From Streptomyces radiopugnans (GTDB lineage Bacteria; Actinomycetota; Actinomycetes; Streptomycetales; Streptomycetaceae): a stretch of 64,000 bases of DNA. The stretch is from NCBI RefSeq assembly GCF_900110735.1, contig NZ_FOET01000014.1, positions 94,881 through 158,880 on the forward strand, read 5' to 3'. Of the stretch, positions 16,182 through 25,068 are shown in pieces (the stretch's first letter is position 1; each line of letters opens with the position of its first letter). The position numbers were made by a program, and so were the translations under genes. The notes beneath the pieces are model-generated. The model ran no database searches and was not told where the DNA came from. It saw nothing but the letters and a program-made list of their open reading frames with translations.

Positions 16182-17453
16182 ATGACCGACAGTCCCGCCC
16201 CTCTCGCAGACCCGCATCTGCGCCATCCGGCCGACGCCCCCGCCGAGGGCGGCCCGCGTGACATCGTGATCCTGGGCTCCACCGGATCGATCGGCACCCA
16301 GGCCGTCGACGTGGTACTGGCCAACCCCGACCGCTTCCGGGTGACCGCGCTGTCCGCCGCGGGCGGCCGGGTGGAGCTGCTGGCGGAGCAGGCCCACCGG
16401 CTGAAGGTCCGCACCGTCGCGGTCTCCGACGCGAGCAGGGCCGGCGAGCTGCGCGAGGCGCTGCGCGCCCGCTACGGCTCCGCCGAGCCGCTGCCCGAGG
16501 TGCTGGCCGGACCGGACGCGGCCACCGAACTGGCCGCGTCCGAGTGCCACACCGTCCTCAACGGCATCACCGGCTCCATCGGGCTGCGCCCCACCCTGGC
16601 CGCCCTGGAGGCGGGACGCACCCTGGCCCTGGCCAACAAGGAGTCCCTCATCGTCGGCGGCCCGCTGGTGAAGGCGCTGGCCGAGCCCGGCCAGATCATC
16701 CCCGTCGACTCCGAGCACTCCGCGCTGTTCCAGGCGCTGATGAGCGGCACCCGCGCCGAGGTGCGCAAGCTGCTGGTGACCGCCTCCGGCGGCCCCTTCC
16801 GGGGGCGCACCCGCGAGGAGCTGGAGGACGTCACCCCCGACGACGCCCTGGCCCACCCCACCTGGGCGATGGGCCCGGTCATCACCGTCAACTCCGCGAC
16901 CCTGGTCAACAAGGGCCTGGAGGTCATCGAGGCGCACCTGCTGTACGACATCCCCTTCGACCGCATCGAGGTCGTCGTCCACCCGCAGTCCTACATCCAC
17001 TCGATGGTGGAGTTCTGGGACGGCTCCACCATCGCCCAGTGCGGTCCGCCCGACATGCGGCTGCCCATCGCCCTCGGCATCGGCTGGCCGCACCGGGTGC
17101 CCGGCACCGGCCCCGTGTTCGACTGGTCCAAGGCGATGAGCTGGGAGTTCTTCCCGCTGGACGAGAAGGCCTTCCCGTCCGTGGCGCTGGCCTGCCACGT
17201 CGGCGCGCTGGGCGGGACCGCGCCGGCGGTGTTCAACGCCGCCAACGAGGAGTGCGTCGAGGCGTTCCTGTCCGGCAGGCTGCCGTTCAACGGCATAGTG
17301 GATACCGTCGCCGCGGTGGTCGAGGAGCACGGCACCCCCCGGGGAGCCGGCCTGACCCTGGACGAGGTGCTCGACGCCGAGACCTGGGCGCGCGCCCGCG
17401 CCCGCGAACTGGCGGCACGTATGACGGAACGGACAGCGGAGGCACGCGCATGA
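16182..17453 (+). CDS. dxr: 1-deoxy-D-xylulose 5-phosphate reductoisomerase
   Basis: Second enzyme of the MEP isoprenoid pathway: NADPH-dependent conversion of DXP to MEP in the cytosol. It has 423 residues. NADPH-binding LGSTGSIGTQ lies near residue 31; metal/substrate motifs NKESLIVGG and VDSEHSALFQ follow, and the C-terminal helical domain includes NAANEECVEAFL. ATG at 16182 is chosen because AGGGGG precedes it and the DXR domain begins about 25 residues in; the frame is open upstream without coding character. ATGA overlap with the M50 protease gene, and ispG follows, so MEP genes surround the protease. Confidence 0.96.
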   Translation: MTDSPAPLADPHLRHPADAPAEGGPRDIVILGSTGSIGTQAVDVVLANPDRFRVTALSAAGGRVELLAEQAHRLKVRTVAVSDASRAGELREALRARYGSAEPLPEVLAGPDAATELAASECHTVLNGITGSIGLRPTLAALEAGRTLALANKESLIVGGPLVKALAEPGQIIPVDSEHSALFQALMSGTRAEVRKLLVTASGGPFRGRTREELEDVTPDDALAHPTWAMGPVITVNSATLVNKGLEVIEAHLLYDIPFDRIEVVVHPQSYIHSMVEFWDGSTIAQCGPPDMRLPIALGIGWPHRVPGTGPVFDWSKAMSWEFFPLDEKAFPSVALACHVGALGGTAPAVFNAANEECVEAFLSGRLPFNGIVDTVAAVVEEHGTPRGAGLTLDEVLDAETWARARARELAARMTERTAEARA

Positions 17454-18754
17454 CGACGGTGATGACCATCCTCGGCATAGTCGTCTTCGTGATCGGCCTG
17501 CTGTTCTCCATCGCCTGGCACGAACTGGGCCACCTGTCCACGGCCAAGATGTTCGGCGTCCGCGTGCCGCAGTACATGGTCGGCTTCGGCCCCACCCTGT
17601 GGTCGCGGAAGAAGGGCGAGACCGAGTACGGCATCAAGGCGATCCCGCTCGGCGGCTACATCCGCATGATCGGCATGTTCCCGCCCGGTGACGACGGCGC
17701 CGTCCGGCAGCGCTCCACCTCCCCCTTCCGGGGGATGATCGAGGACGCCCGCGCGGCGGCCTACGAGGAGCTCCAGCCGGGCGACGAGAAGCGGATGTTC
17801 TACACGCGCAAGCCCTGGAAGCGCGTGATCGTGATGTTCGCCGGCCCGTTCATGAACCTGGTGCTGGCCGTGGCGATCTTCCTCGGCACGCTGATGACCT
17901 TCGGCATCAACACCACGACCACCACCGTCTCCTCCGTCTCCGAGTGCGTGGTCAGGGTCTCCGAGCGCACCGACACCTGCCCCGAGGGCGCCCCCGACTC
18001 CCCGGCCAAGGCGGCCGGCCTGAAGCCCGGCGACACCATCGTGGCCTTCAACGGGGTGGAGGTCACCGAGTGGGGCGACCTCCAGCAGCGCATCCGCGAC
18101 ACCATCGGGCCGGCCACCATCACCGTCGAGCGCGACGGCGAGCGCGAGGTCCTCCAGGCGAACCTGGTGAAGAACCAGGTCGCCAAGTCCGACGGGCGCG
18201 GCGGCTACGTCGAGGGCGAGTACGTCACCACCGGCTTCCTCGGCTTCTCCCCGGCCACCGGCGTGGTCGAGCAGTCCTTCCCGCAGGCCGTCGACCGCAT
18301 GGGCGACATGATGATCGCCGGAGCCGAGGCGCTGACCCGCCTGCCGGAGAAGATCCCCGGCCTGTGGAACGCGGCCTTCGCCGGCGCCGAGCGCGAGCAG
18401 GACTCCCCGATGGGCGTGGTCGGCGCGGCCCGCGTCAGCGGGGAGATCTTCGCCCTGGAGATCCCGGCGGAGCAGCGGGTGGCGATCACCCTCCTCACCC
18501 TCGCCCTCTTCAACCTCTCGCTGTTCCTGTTCAACATGCTGCCGCTGCTGCCGCTGGACGGCGGCCACATCGCGGGGGCCCTGTGGGAGTCGCTGCGCCG
18601 GGGCCTGGCCAGGGTGCTGCGCCGCCCCGACCCCGGCCCGTTCGACGTGGCGAAGATGATGCCGGTGGCGTACGTGGTGGCGGGCGTCTTCGTCTGCTTC
18701 ACGCTGCTGGTGCTCATCGCGGACGTGGTCAACCCCGTACGCCTGACCGGCTGA
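17450..18754 (+). CDS. M50 site-2 protease (RseP/Rip1-like)
   Basis: Membrane zinc metalloprotease for regulated intramembrane proteolysis, 434 residues. The first membrane helix contains the zinc motif H24-E25-L-G-H28 (IAWHELGH). A central PDZ domain (about residues 180-270) contains KAAGLKPGDTIVAFNG. The last helices carry NMLPLLPLDGGHI, whose Asp is the third zinc ligand. Actinobacterial homologues cleave anti-sigma factors and cell-division proteins. The start overlaps the dxr stop. The position between dxr and ispG is typical of actinobacteria. Confidence 0.93.
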   Translation: MTTVMTILGIVVFVIGLLFSIAWHELGHLSTAKMFGVRVPQYMVGFGPTLWSRKKGETEYGIKAIPLGGYIRMIGMFPPGDDGAVRQRSTSPFRGMIEDARAAAYEELQPGDEKRMFYTRKPWKRVIVMFAGPFMNLVLAVAIFLGTLMTFGINTTTTTVSSVSECVVRVSERTDTCPEGAPDSPAKAAGLKPGDTIVAFNGVEVTEWGDLQQRIRDTIGPATITVERDGEREVLQANLVKNQVAKSDGRGGYVEGEYVTTGFLGFSPATGVVEQSFPQAVDRMGDMMIAGAEALTRLPEKIPGLWNAAFAGAEREQDSPMGVVGAARVSGEIFALEIPAEQRVAITLLTLALFNLSLFLFNMLPLLPLDGGHIAGALWESLRRGLARVLRRPDPGPFDVAKMMPVAYVVAGVFVCFTLLVLIADVVNPVRLTG

Positions 18755-18808
18755 CGCCGTACGCGGCGCGGGGCGGCGCGAGCCCGCCGCCCCGCGCCGC
18801 GTACGGCG
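18755..18808 (+). terminator. terminator after the M50 protease gene
   Basis: A perfect 24-bp inverted repeat with a 6-base loop (CGAGCC) starts directly after the stop codon. One of the strongest hairpins in the window; it separates dxr-protease from ispG. Confidence 0.88.
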
Positions 18809-18908
18809 GACCACGGTGTGCCCCGGGCCCCGGGCGTACCGTAATCTCGGAGGCCGGAGCCCGCCGCCGAACGGGGCACTGGACCACAGCTTGGGGTTGC
18901 ACACCACA

Positions 18909-20063
18909 ATGACAGCCATTTCGCTCGGAATGCCGTCCGTACCGACCAAACTGGCCGACAGACGGGTCAGCCGGAAGATCCAGGTCGGCTCGGTGGCCGT
19001 CGGAGGCGACGCCCCGGTCTCCGTGCAGTCGATGACCACCACCGTCACCGCCGACATCGGCGCCACGCTCCAGCAGATCGCCGAGCTGACCGCCTCCGGC
19101 TGCGAGATCGTCCGCGTGGCCTGCCCGTCCCAGGACGACGCCGAGGCGCTGCCGGTCATCGCGAAGAAGTCCCAGATCCCGGTGATCGCGGACATCCACT
19201 TCCAGCCCAAGTACGTCTTCGCCGCCATCGACGCCGGGTGCGCGGCCGTGCGCGTCAACCCGGGCAACATCCGGCAGTTCGACGACAAGGTCAAGGAGAT
19301 CGCCAAGGCGGCCTCCGACGCCGGCGTCCCCATCCGCATCGGCGTCAACGCCGGCTCCCTGGACAAGCGGCTGCTGGCCAAGTACGGCAAGGCCACCCCC
19401 GAGGCGCTGGTGGAGTCCGCGCTGTGGGAGTGCTCGCTGTTCGAGGAGCACGGCTTCCGCGACATCAAGATCTCGGTCAAGCACAACGACCCGGTCGTGA
19501 TGGTCAACGCCTACCGGCTGCTGGCCGAGAAGTGCGACTACCCCCTCCACCTGGGCGTCACCGAGGCCGGACCGGCCTTCCAGGGCACCATCAAGTCGGC
19601 CGTCGCCTTCGGCGCCCTGCTGAGCGAGGGCATCGGCGACACCATCCGCGTCTCGCTGTCGGCCCCGCCGGTGGAGGAGATCAAGGTCGGCATCCAGATC
19701 CTGGAGTCCCTCGGCCTGCGCCAGCGCCGGCTGGAGATCGTCTCCTGCCCCTCCTGCGGCCGGGCCCAGGTGGACGTCTACAAGCTCGCCGACGAGGTGA
19801 CCGCCGGCCTCGAGGGCATGGAGGTGCCGCTGCGGGTGGCCGTCATGGGCTGCGTCGTCAACGGGCCCGGCGAGGCCCGCGAGGCCGACCTCGGGGTGGC
19901 CTCCGGCAACGGCAAGGGCCAGATCTTCGTCAAGGGCGAGGTCATCAAGACCGTCCCCGAGTCCAAGATCGTCGAGACCCTCATCGACGAGGCCATGAAG
20001 ATCGCCGAGCAGATGGAGAAGGACGGGGTGCTCTCCGGGCCGCCGGAGGTCTCCGTCAGCTGA
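18909..20063 (+). CDS. ispG: 4-hydroxy-3-methylbut-2-en-1-yl diphosphate synthase (IspG/GcpE)
   Basis: Iron-sulfur enzyme of the MEP pathway that converts MEcPP to HMBPP; 384 residues. It is the short bacterial form: TIM barrel (residues about 15-260) plus 4Fe-4S domain. The cluster cysteines are in SCPSCGRAQ and MGCVVNGPGEA. The ATG at 18909 precedes the conserved MPSVPTKLADRRVSRKIQVG. A TAATCT -10 box at 18842 lies behind a strong terminator, so it probably has its own promoter. Confidence 0.96.
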   Translation: MTAISLGMPSVPTKLADRRVSRKIQVGSVAVGGDAPVSVQSMTTTVTADIGATLQQIAELTASGCEIVRVACPSQDDAEALPVIAKKSQIPVIADIHFQPKYVFAAIDAGCAAVRVNPGNIRQFDDKVKEIAKAASDAGVPIRIGVNAGSLDKRLLAKYGKATPEALVESALWECSLFEEHGFRDIKISVKHNDPVVMVNAYRLLAEKCDYPLHLGVTEAGPAFQGTIKSAVAFGALLSEGIGDTIRVSLSAPPVEEIKVGIQILESLGLRQRRLEIVSCPSCGRAQVDVYKLADEVTAGLEGMEVPLRVAVMGCVVNGPGEAREADLGVASGNGKGQIFVKGEVIKTVPESKIVETLIDEAMKIAEQMEKDGVLSGPPEVSVS

Positions 20064-20152
20064 CCGGCCCGCGCCCGACCGGCCGCGGCGGCCCAGGGGT
20101 AAAGTCGGAAGACCGCTCCCCGCCACCACGGCCGTACGGTGAGGCATCCCAC

Positions 20153-20998
20153 GTGCTGACGACCACCACCACCCGTGTCGTCGAGCCCCACGAGCTCGAC
20201 GACGCCCTCGCGGTACTCGACCGCGAGCCGGTCAACAACGCCTTCGTCGCCGCCCGTGTCCGGGTCTCCGGCCTGGACCCGTGGCGGCTGGGCGGGGAGA
20301 TGTGGGGCTGGTACCACCGCGGGCGGCTGGAGTCCCTGTGCTACGCGGGCGCCAACCTCGTCCCCGTCTGCGCGGGGCCGGAGGCGGTGCGCGCCTTCGC
20401 CGAGCGGGCGCGCCGCCAGGGGCGGCGCTGCTCGTCCGTCGTCGGCCCGGCCGGGCCCACCGCAGCCCTGTGGGCCCGGCTGGAGCCGCACTGGGGTCCG
20501 GCCCGGGAGGTCCGCCGCCACCAGCCGCTGATGGTCGCCGACCGCATGCCCGCGGGCATACGGCCCGACCCGTATGTGCGGCGCGTCCGCAAGGACGAGA
20601 TGGACGTGCTGATGCCCGCCTGTGTGGCGATGTTCACCGAGGAGGTCGGCGTCTCGCCGCTGGCCGGGGACGGCGGGCTGATCTACCAGGCCCGGGTCGC
20701 CGAACTGGTCGGCGCCGGCCGGTCGTTCGCCCGCATCGAGGACGGCCGGGTGGTCTTCAAGGCCGAGATCGGCGCCGTCACGTCGCAGGCGTGCCAGATC
20801 CAGGGCGTGTGGGTCGCCCCCGACCGCCGCGGCCGGGGCCTGTCCGTCGCAGGCATGGCGGCGGTGCTGCGCTACGCGCTGACCGAGGTCTCCCCGGTCG
20901 TCAGCCTCTACGTCAACGACTACAACACCGCGGCCCGCGCCGCCTACCGCCGGGTCGGCTTCCGCGAGGTCGGCGCGTTCATGAGCGTGCTGTTCTGA
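20153..20998 (+). CDS. GNAT acetyltransferase with DUF4081 N-terminal domain
   Basis: 281-residue protein. An N-terminal DUF4081-like half (residues about 1-135, LDREPVNNAFVAARV...GGEMWGWYHRGRLESLCYAGANLVPV) is joined to a GNAT domain (about 140-281). The GNAT part shows IQGVWVAPDRRGRGLSVAGM for acetyl-CoA binding and LYVNDYNTAARAAYRRVGF. GTG at 20153 follows GTGAGG. This two-domain form is common in actinobacteria downstream of ispG. The substrate is unknown; protein or amino-acid N-acetylation is possible. Confidence 0.82.
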   Translation: MLTTTTTRVVEPHELDDALAVLDREPVNNAFVAARVRVSGLDPWRLGGEMWGWYHRGRLESLCYAGANLVPVCAGPEAVRAFAERARRQGRRCSSVVGPAGPTAALWARLEPHWGPAREVRRHQPLMVADRMPAGIRPDPYVRRVRKDEMDVLMPACVAMFTEEVGVSPLAGDGGLIYQARVAELVGAGRSFARIEDGRVVFKAEIGAVTSQACQIQGVWVAPDRRGRGLSVAGMAAVLRYALTEVSPVVSLYVNDYNTAARAAYRRVGFREVGAFMSVLF

Positions 20999-21106
20999 GA
21001 CGTGCCGTTCCGAGCGGTCCCGGACGGCTCCCGCCCGCGGCACCGGACGATCCCGAACACCCCGGCGCCCGCGCGGGTGTTCGCCGGATCCCGCCGGCCT
21101 CTCCAG

Positions 21107-21120
21107 TAGGGTCGGACACC
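21107..21120 (+). promoter_or_regulatory. probable leaderless promoter of the second GNAT gene
   Basis: TAGGGT (21107-21112), the standard Streptomyces -10 form, ends eight bases before the ATG at 21121. Initiation would therefore fall on the start codon. No clear -35 or Shine-Dalgarno is seen. Confidence 0.5.
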
Positions 21121-21657
21121 ATGGAAGACGCCCAGGTCGGTCCCCTGGACCTCGCAGCCCGCGTGGACGAGGCGCTCGCCGTACAGGCCGTCGCCTTCGG
21201 ACTGACCGACGACGAAGTGGGGGTGCGCCGCCACATCGTGCTGCGGCACGCCGCCGCCCCCGGGGTCCGGGCGCTGGGCGCCACCACACCGCGCGGGCGG
21301 CTGGTCGGCTTCGTCTACGGGATGCCCAACGACCGCACGCAGTGGTGGTCCACGGTCGTCGAGCCGTATCTGCGGCGCAACGGGAACGCCGGGTGGCTCG
21401 ACGACGCCTTCGTCATCACCGAGTTGCACGTGCACCCGGCGTACCAGAAGCACGGCATCGGCCGGGAGCTGATCACCACGATCACCGACACCGCCGCCGA
21501 GCCGCGCTCGATCCTCTCCGCGATCGACACCGAGAGCCCGGCCCGCGCCCTCTACCGCTCCCTGGGCTACCGGGACCTGGCCCGCCATGTGCTGTTCCCG
21601 AGCGCCGGGAGCCCGTACGCGGTGATGGGTGCGCCGCTGCCGCTGCGGCGCCGGTAG
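21121..21657 (+). CDS. GNAT-family N-acetyltransferase
   Basis: 178-residue acetyltransferase. The domain runs from LAARVDEALAVQAVAFGL to VLFPSAGSPYAVMGAPLPL. ITELHVHPAYQKHGIGRELI is the acetyl-CoA-binding beta-4/alpha-3 region; SPARALYRSLGYRDL is the conserved C-terminal motif. It stands between the DUF4081-GNAT gene and proS. The substrate is unknown. ATG 21121 appears leaderless. It is 66 bases from proS on the same strand, so co-transcription with proS is possible. Confidence 0.82.
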   Translation: MEDAQVGPLDLAARVDEALAVQAVAFGLTDDEVGVRRHIVLRHAAAPGVRALGATTPRGRLVGFVYGMPNDRTQWWSTVVEPYLRRNGNAGWLDDAFVITELHVHPAYQKHGIGRELITTITDTAAEPRSILSAIDTESPARALYRSLGYRDLARHVLFPSAGSPYAVMGAPLPLRRR

Positions 21658-21723
21658 TCTCCTGGGCGGGGCCGCAGCACCGCCGCGGCCCGGAAACCGA
21701 CCCACCGCACGCAGGAGAAACCC

Positions 21724-23445
21724 ATGGCAGCCCGTGTCCAGCGCATGTCCCGGCTCATGCTGAAGACGCTGCGCGAGGACCCGGCCGACGCCGAGACCGT
21801 CAGCCACAGGCTTCTGGTCCGCGCCGGCTACGTACGCCGCACCGCCGCCGGGATCTGGACCTGGCTGCCGCTGGGCAAGCAGGTCCTGGAGAACGTCACC
21901 CGGATCGTGCGCGAGGAGATGGACGCCATCGGCGCCCAGGAGGTGCTGCTCCCGGCCCTGCTGCCCAGGGAGCCGTACGAGGCCTCGGGCCGCTGGGAGG
22001 AGTACGGCGACCTGCTGTTCCGGCTCAAGGACCGCAAGGGCGCCGACTACCTGCTCGGGCCCACCCACGAGGAGATCTTCACCCAGGTCGTCAAGGACCA
22101 GTGCACGTCCTACAAGGACCTGCCGGTGATGCTCTACCAGATCCAGACCAAGTACCGCGACGAGGCCCGCCCGCGCTCGGGCATCCTGCGCGGCCGGGAG
22201 TTCCTGATGAAGGACTCCTACTCCTTCGACACCAGCGACGAGGAACTGGCCGAGTCCTACCGGCTGCACCGCGAGGCGTACGTGCGGATCTTCACCCGGC
22301 TCGGCCTGGACCACCGGGTCGTCTCCGCCGTCTCGGGCGCGATGGGCGGCTCGGCCTCCGAGGAGTTCCTCGCCCCGGCCGCCGCCGGCGAGGACACCTT
22401 CGCCGACTGCCCGGCCTGCGGCTACGCCGCCAACACCGAGGCCGTCACCTTCCCGCTGAAGCCGGGCGACCCCATGGGCCACCCGCCCGTCGAGGAACTG
22501 GACACCCCCGACACCCCCACCATCGAGACGCTCGCCGACCACCTGGGCGTGCCCGCCTCCGCAACCCTGAAGAACCTGCTGGTCAAGGTGGACGGGGAGA
22601 TCTGGGCCGTGGGCGTGCCCGGCGACCGCGAGGTGGACCTCGGCAAGCTCGCCGAGCACCTGGCGCCCGCCACCGTGGAGCTGGTCACCGCCGAGGACTT
22701 CACCGGCCGCCCCGCCCTGGTGCGCGGCTACGTCGGCCCGCAGGGCCTGGCCGGCACCGCCTTCCGCTACGTCGCCGACCCGCGCGTGGCGCCCGGCACC
22801 TCCTGGATCACCGGGGCCAACAAGCCCGACACCCACGCCCGCAACGTGGTGTGCGGCCGCGACTTCGAGGTCGACGAGTACCTGGACGTGGTCACCGTCG
22901 AGGACGGCGACCCCTGCCCGTCCTGCGGTGCGGGGCTGAAGCTGGACAGGGCCATCGAGATCGGCCACATCTTCCAGCTCGGCCGCAAGTACGCCGACGC
23001 CTTCTCCCTGGACGTGCTCGGCCGCGACGGCAAGCCCGTCCGCGTCACCATGGGCTCCTACGGCATCGGCGTCTCGCGCGCGGTGGCCGCGCTCGCCGAG
23101 CAGACGGCCGACGGCCAGGGCCTGTGCTGGCCGCGCGAGGTCGCCCCGGCCGACGTCCACGTCGTCGCCGCCGGCAAGGGCGCCCAGATCGAGATGGCCC
23201 TGGAACTGGCCGGGAGGCTGGCCGGGGCCGGGGTGCGCACCCTGGTGGACGACCGTACGGGCGTCTCGCCCGGTGTGAAGTTCACCGACGCGGAGCTGAT
23301 CGGCGTGCCGGAGATCCTGGTGGTGGGCCGGGGCGCGGCCAAGGGCCTGGTGGAGCTGAAGGACCGGCGCACCGGCGAGCGCGAGGAGGTCCCGGTGGAC
23401 GAGGCGGTGGAGCGGCTGGTCCGCTCGGCCCGCGAGTCCGCCTGA
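21724..23445 (+). CDS. proS: prolyl-tRNA synthetase
   Basis: Class II synthetase charging tRNA-Pro, 573 residues, the bacterial type. Motif 1 is near AIGAQEVLLPALLP, motif 2 is YQIQTKYRDEARPRSGILR followed by REFLMKDSYSFD, and motif 3 is GSYGIGVSR. Between motifs 2 and 3 (about residues 225-400) lies the insertion (editing) domain that clears Ala-tRNA-Pro. The anticodon-binding domain occupies the last 110 residues. AGGAGA precedes ATG 21724. A strong terminator follows at once. Confidence 0.97.
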   Translation: MAARVQRMSRLMLKTLREDPADAETVSHRLLVRAGYVRRTAAGIWTWLPLGKQVLENVTRIVREEMDAIGAQEVLLPALLPREPYEASGRWEEYGDLLFRLKDRKGADYLLGPTHEEIFTQVVKDQCTSYKDLPVMLYQIQTKYRDEARPRSGILRGREFLMKDSYSFDTSDEELAESYRLHREAYVRIFTRLGLDHRVVSAVSGAMGGSASEEFLAPAAAGEDTFADCPACGYAANTEAVTFPLKPGDPMGHPPVEELDTPDTPTIETLADHLGVPASATLKNLLVKVDGEIWAVGVPGDREVDLGKLAEHLAPATVELVTAEDFTGRPALVRGYVGPQGLAGTAFRYVADPRVAPGTSWITGANKPDTHARNVVCGRDFEVDEYLDVVTVEDGDPCPSCGAGLKLDRAIEIGHIFQLGRKYADAFSLDVLGRDGKPVRVTMGSYGIGVSRAVAALAEQTADGQGLCWPREVAPADVHVVAAGKGAQIEMALELAGRLAGAGVRTLVDDRTGVSPGVKFTDAELIGVPEILVVGRGAAKGLVELKDRRTGEREEVPVDEAVERLVRSARESA

Positions 23446-23484
23446 GCCGTCGCGGCGGGGCCCTCACCGGCCCCGCCGCACGGC
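23446..23484. terminator. bidirectional terminator, proS / APH-like gene
   Basis: GCGGCGGGGCC pairs perfectly with GGCCCCGCCGC around CTCACC, extended outward by a further 5 bp with one bulge. It begins at the base after the proS stop and lies between convergent genes. Confidence 0.85.
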
Positions 23485-23509
23485 CCGGCACGGGCCCCGC
23501 GGCGGCGGC

Positions 23510-24424
23510 TCACAGCCAGCCGGCGAACTCCAGCAGCGCCTCGCCGTCGGCGCGTTCGCCGGCGGCGAGGTGCCGCGCGCCCGACTCCACCGCCCGGTAC
23601 AGGCTCCAGCCGCGCAGCCGGTCGCGGTCCACCTCCAGGGAGTTCGCCAGCTTGGCCACCCGGCGCCGGGCGATCGCGGGGGCGCCGGAGCCGGCGGCCA
23701 GGTCGTGCAGCCGGTCGCGTACCAGCCGGGCCAGGTCGTACGCCCGCTCGCCCACCAGCGGATCGGGGCCGACCACCAGCCAGTGCGCCCGCCCCGGATC
23801 CGCCGACAGCACCGCGCCCTGCCGGAAGTCGCCGTGCAGCAGCACGTGTTCGGGGGCGTCGGCGAGCAGCCCGGAGCGCAGCGCCAGTGCCTCCTCGGCC
23901 AGCGGGCGGGCCTCCTCGGGCACGTGCGCGCGGATGCCCTCCACCGCCCGGCCGGTGTGCTCCTCCACGGTGGTGAAGGGATGCCCGCCGTCCTCCGGGG
24001 CGCCGGGGGACGCGGGGGGCACCCACAGCCGGTGCAGCGCCGAGACCGCCTCCAGGGTGGCCTTCGCGTCCGGCAGCGAGCGCAGCGACACGTCCGCGTG
24101 CAGCCGCTCCAGCAGCAGCGCGCCGTCCTCGGGCGCGGCGTCCAGCAGCCGTACCGCGCCGTGCCCCTCCCAGCGGGACAGCGCCGCCGCCTCGTCCGCC
24201 GCACCGGCGGCGCGCAGCTTCAGCGCGGCCGGCGAGCCGTCCGCCCGGCGCACCAGGACGACCAGGCTGCCGCGTCCGCCGGGGGAGACCACCCGCTCGG
24301 CCGTCAGCTCCCAGCGCGCCAGCGACGCCCGGACCAGGCCGGGCAGCCGCGCCAGCCAGGGGGAGTCCGCGCCCAGGAAGCGCACCAGCCGCTGCGGGGG
24401 TTCGACGTGCGGAGCCGATGTCAT
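23510..24424 (-). CDS. APH(6)/Hur-like kinase-fold protein, probable pseudokinase
   Basis: 304-residue protein with the aminoglycoside/hydroxyurea phosphotransferase fold. The ATP-anchoring Lys is K69 in SPAALKL, and the Brenner region is HGDFRQGAVL (197-206). Catalytic D199 is kept. The Mg-binding Asn expected eight residues into the motif (HGDxxxxN) is A204. The second metal ligand, expected in WLAIDPK, is G219 in WLVVGPDPLVGERAYDL. Losing both metal ligands predicts weak or no phosphotransfer. It ends a minus-strand group with a ferritin-like protein and a lipoprotein. It should not be read as an antibiotic-resistance gene without evidence. Confidence 0.8.
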   Translation of the reverse strand: MTSAPHVEPPQRLVRFLGADSPWLARLPGLVRASLARWELTAERVVSPGGRGSLVVLVRRADGSPAALKLRAAGAADEAAALSRWEGHGAVRLLDAAPEDGALLLERLHADVSLRSLPDAKATLEAVSALHRLWVPPASPGAPEDGGHPFTTVEEHTGRAVEGIRAHVPEEARPLAEEALALRSGLLADAPEHVLLHGDFRQGAVLSADPGRAHWLVVGPDPLVGERAYDLARLVRDRLHDLAAGSGAPAIARRRVAKLANSLEVDRDRLRGWSLYRAVESGARHLAAGERADGEALLEFAGWL

Positions 24425-24468
24425 GCCCGGGCGTCCCTTTCGTCGTCGGCGTCGCGCGGGAGAACCCC

Positions 24469-25068
24469 TCAGAGGGACTCCCGGCCCGCCGACGCGGTGC
24501 GCTCGGCGAGCCCTGGGAAGGGTACGCCCGTACCGCGCCAGCGTGCCGCGCGGACCGCGGCCTCCCGCAGCGCGGCGGCCGCCTCCCGCCGCAGCCCGCC
24601 CTCGCCGGCCCGGACCAGGTCGGCGTAGACGGCGGCCACCCGTTCCTCCAGTTCGGCGGCGAGCCGCACCGCCGCGGCGCCGTCCGGCACCGCGAAGGGC
24701 AGGGAGTAGGCCGCCGCGGCGGGCTCGGGGCTGCCGCCCATCCGCCGTACCGCGCGGCGCAGGGCGTCACGGCGCGCGCGGTGGGCGTCGTGGGCCTCCC
24801 GCGCCTGCGCGCGCCGGTCCTCGGCAATCCGCCCGCCCACGACGCCGTAGCCGTAGACGGCGGCGTGCTCGGCCAGGAGCGCGGCCTGCAGGGCGGCCAG
24901 GGCGGAACCGTCCTTCGCGCCGGATCCGCCCTCCCCTGCGGGCACGCCGCCGGGGGCCGCGTCCGGTGCGGCGCCGGTGGAGGGGGAGGCGGGGGACGCC
25001 TCGGAGGAGGCCGTGGCCAGGGCCGGGTTCGCCACCGGGTTCACCGTCCGGCCGGTCGCCTGGTTCAT
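24469..25068 (-). CDS. ferritin-like domain protein (DUF4439)
   Basis: 199-residue protein. The first 50 residues are a Ser/Ala/Pro-rich, probably disordered tail. A four-helix ferritin-like bundle follows: ALAALQAALLAEHAAVYGYGVVGGRI, then an EAHDAHRARRDALRRAVRRM helix and ELEERVAAVYADLVRAG. The Glu/His pattern (AEHAAVYGYG, EAHDAHRARRD) resembles ferritin-like metal ligands but is incomplete, so metal binding is uncertain. ATG 25068 overlaps the upstream lipoprotein stop (ATGA), indicating coupling. The function is unknown. Confidence 0.75.
   Translation of the reverse strand: MNQATGRTVNPVANPALATASSEASPASPSTGAAPDAAPGGVPAGEGGSGAKDGSALAALQAALLAEHAAVYGYGVVGGRIAEDRRAQAREAHDAHRARRDALRRAVRRMGGSPEPAAAAYSLPFAVPDGAAAVRLAAELEERVAAVYADLVRAGEGGLRREAAAALREAAVRAARWRGTGVPFPGLAERTASAGRESL

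Noticed and set aside
23510..24424. Antibiotic-resistance kinase call for the APH-like gene
   Set aside because: Key Mg-binding residues are replaced, and the gene lies among housekeeping genes rather than on a mobile element.
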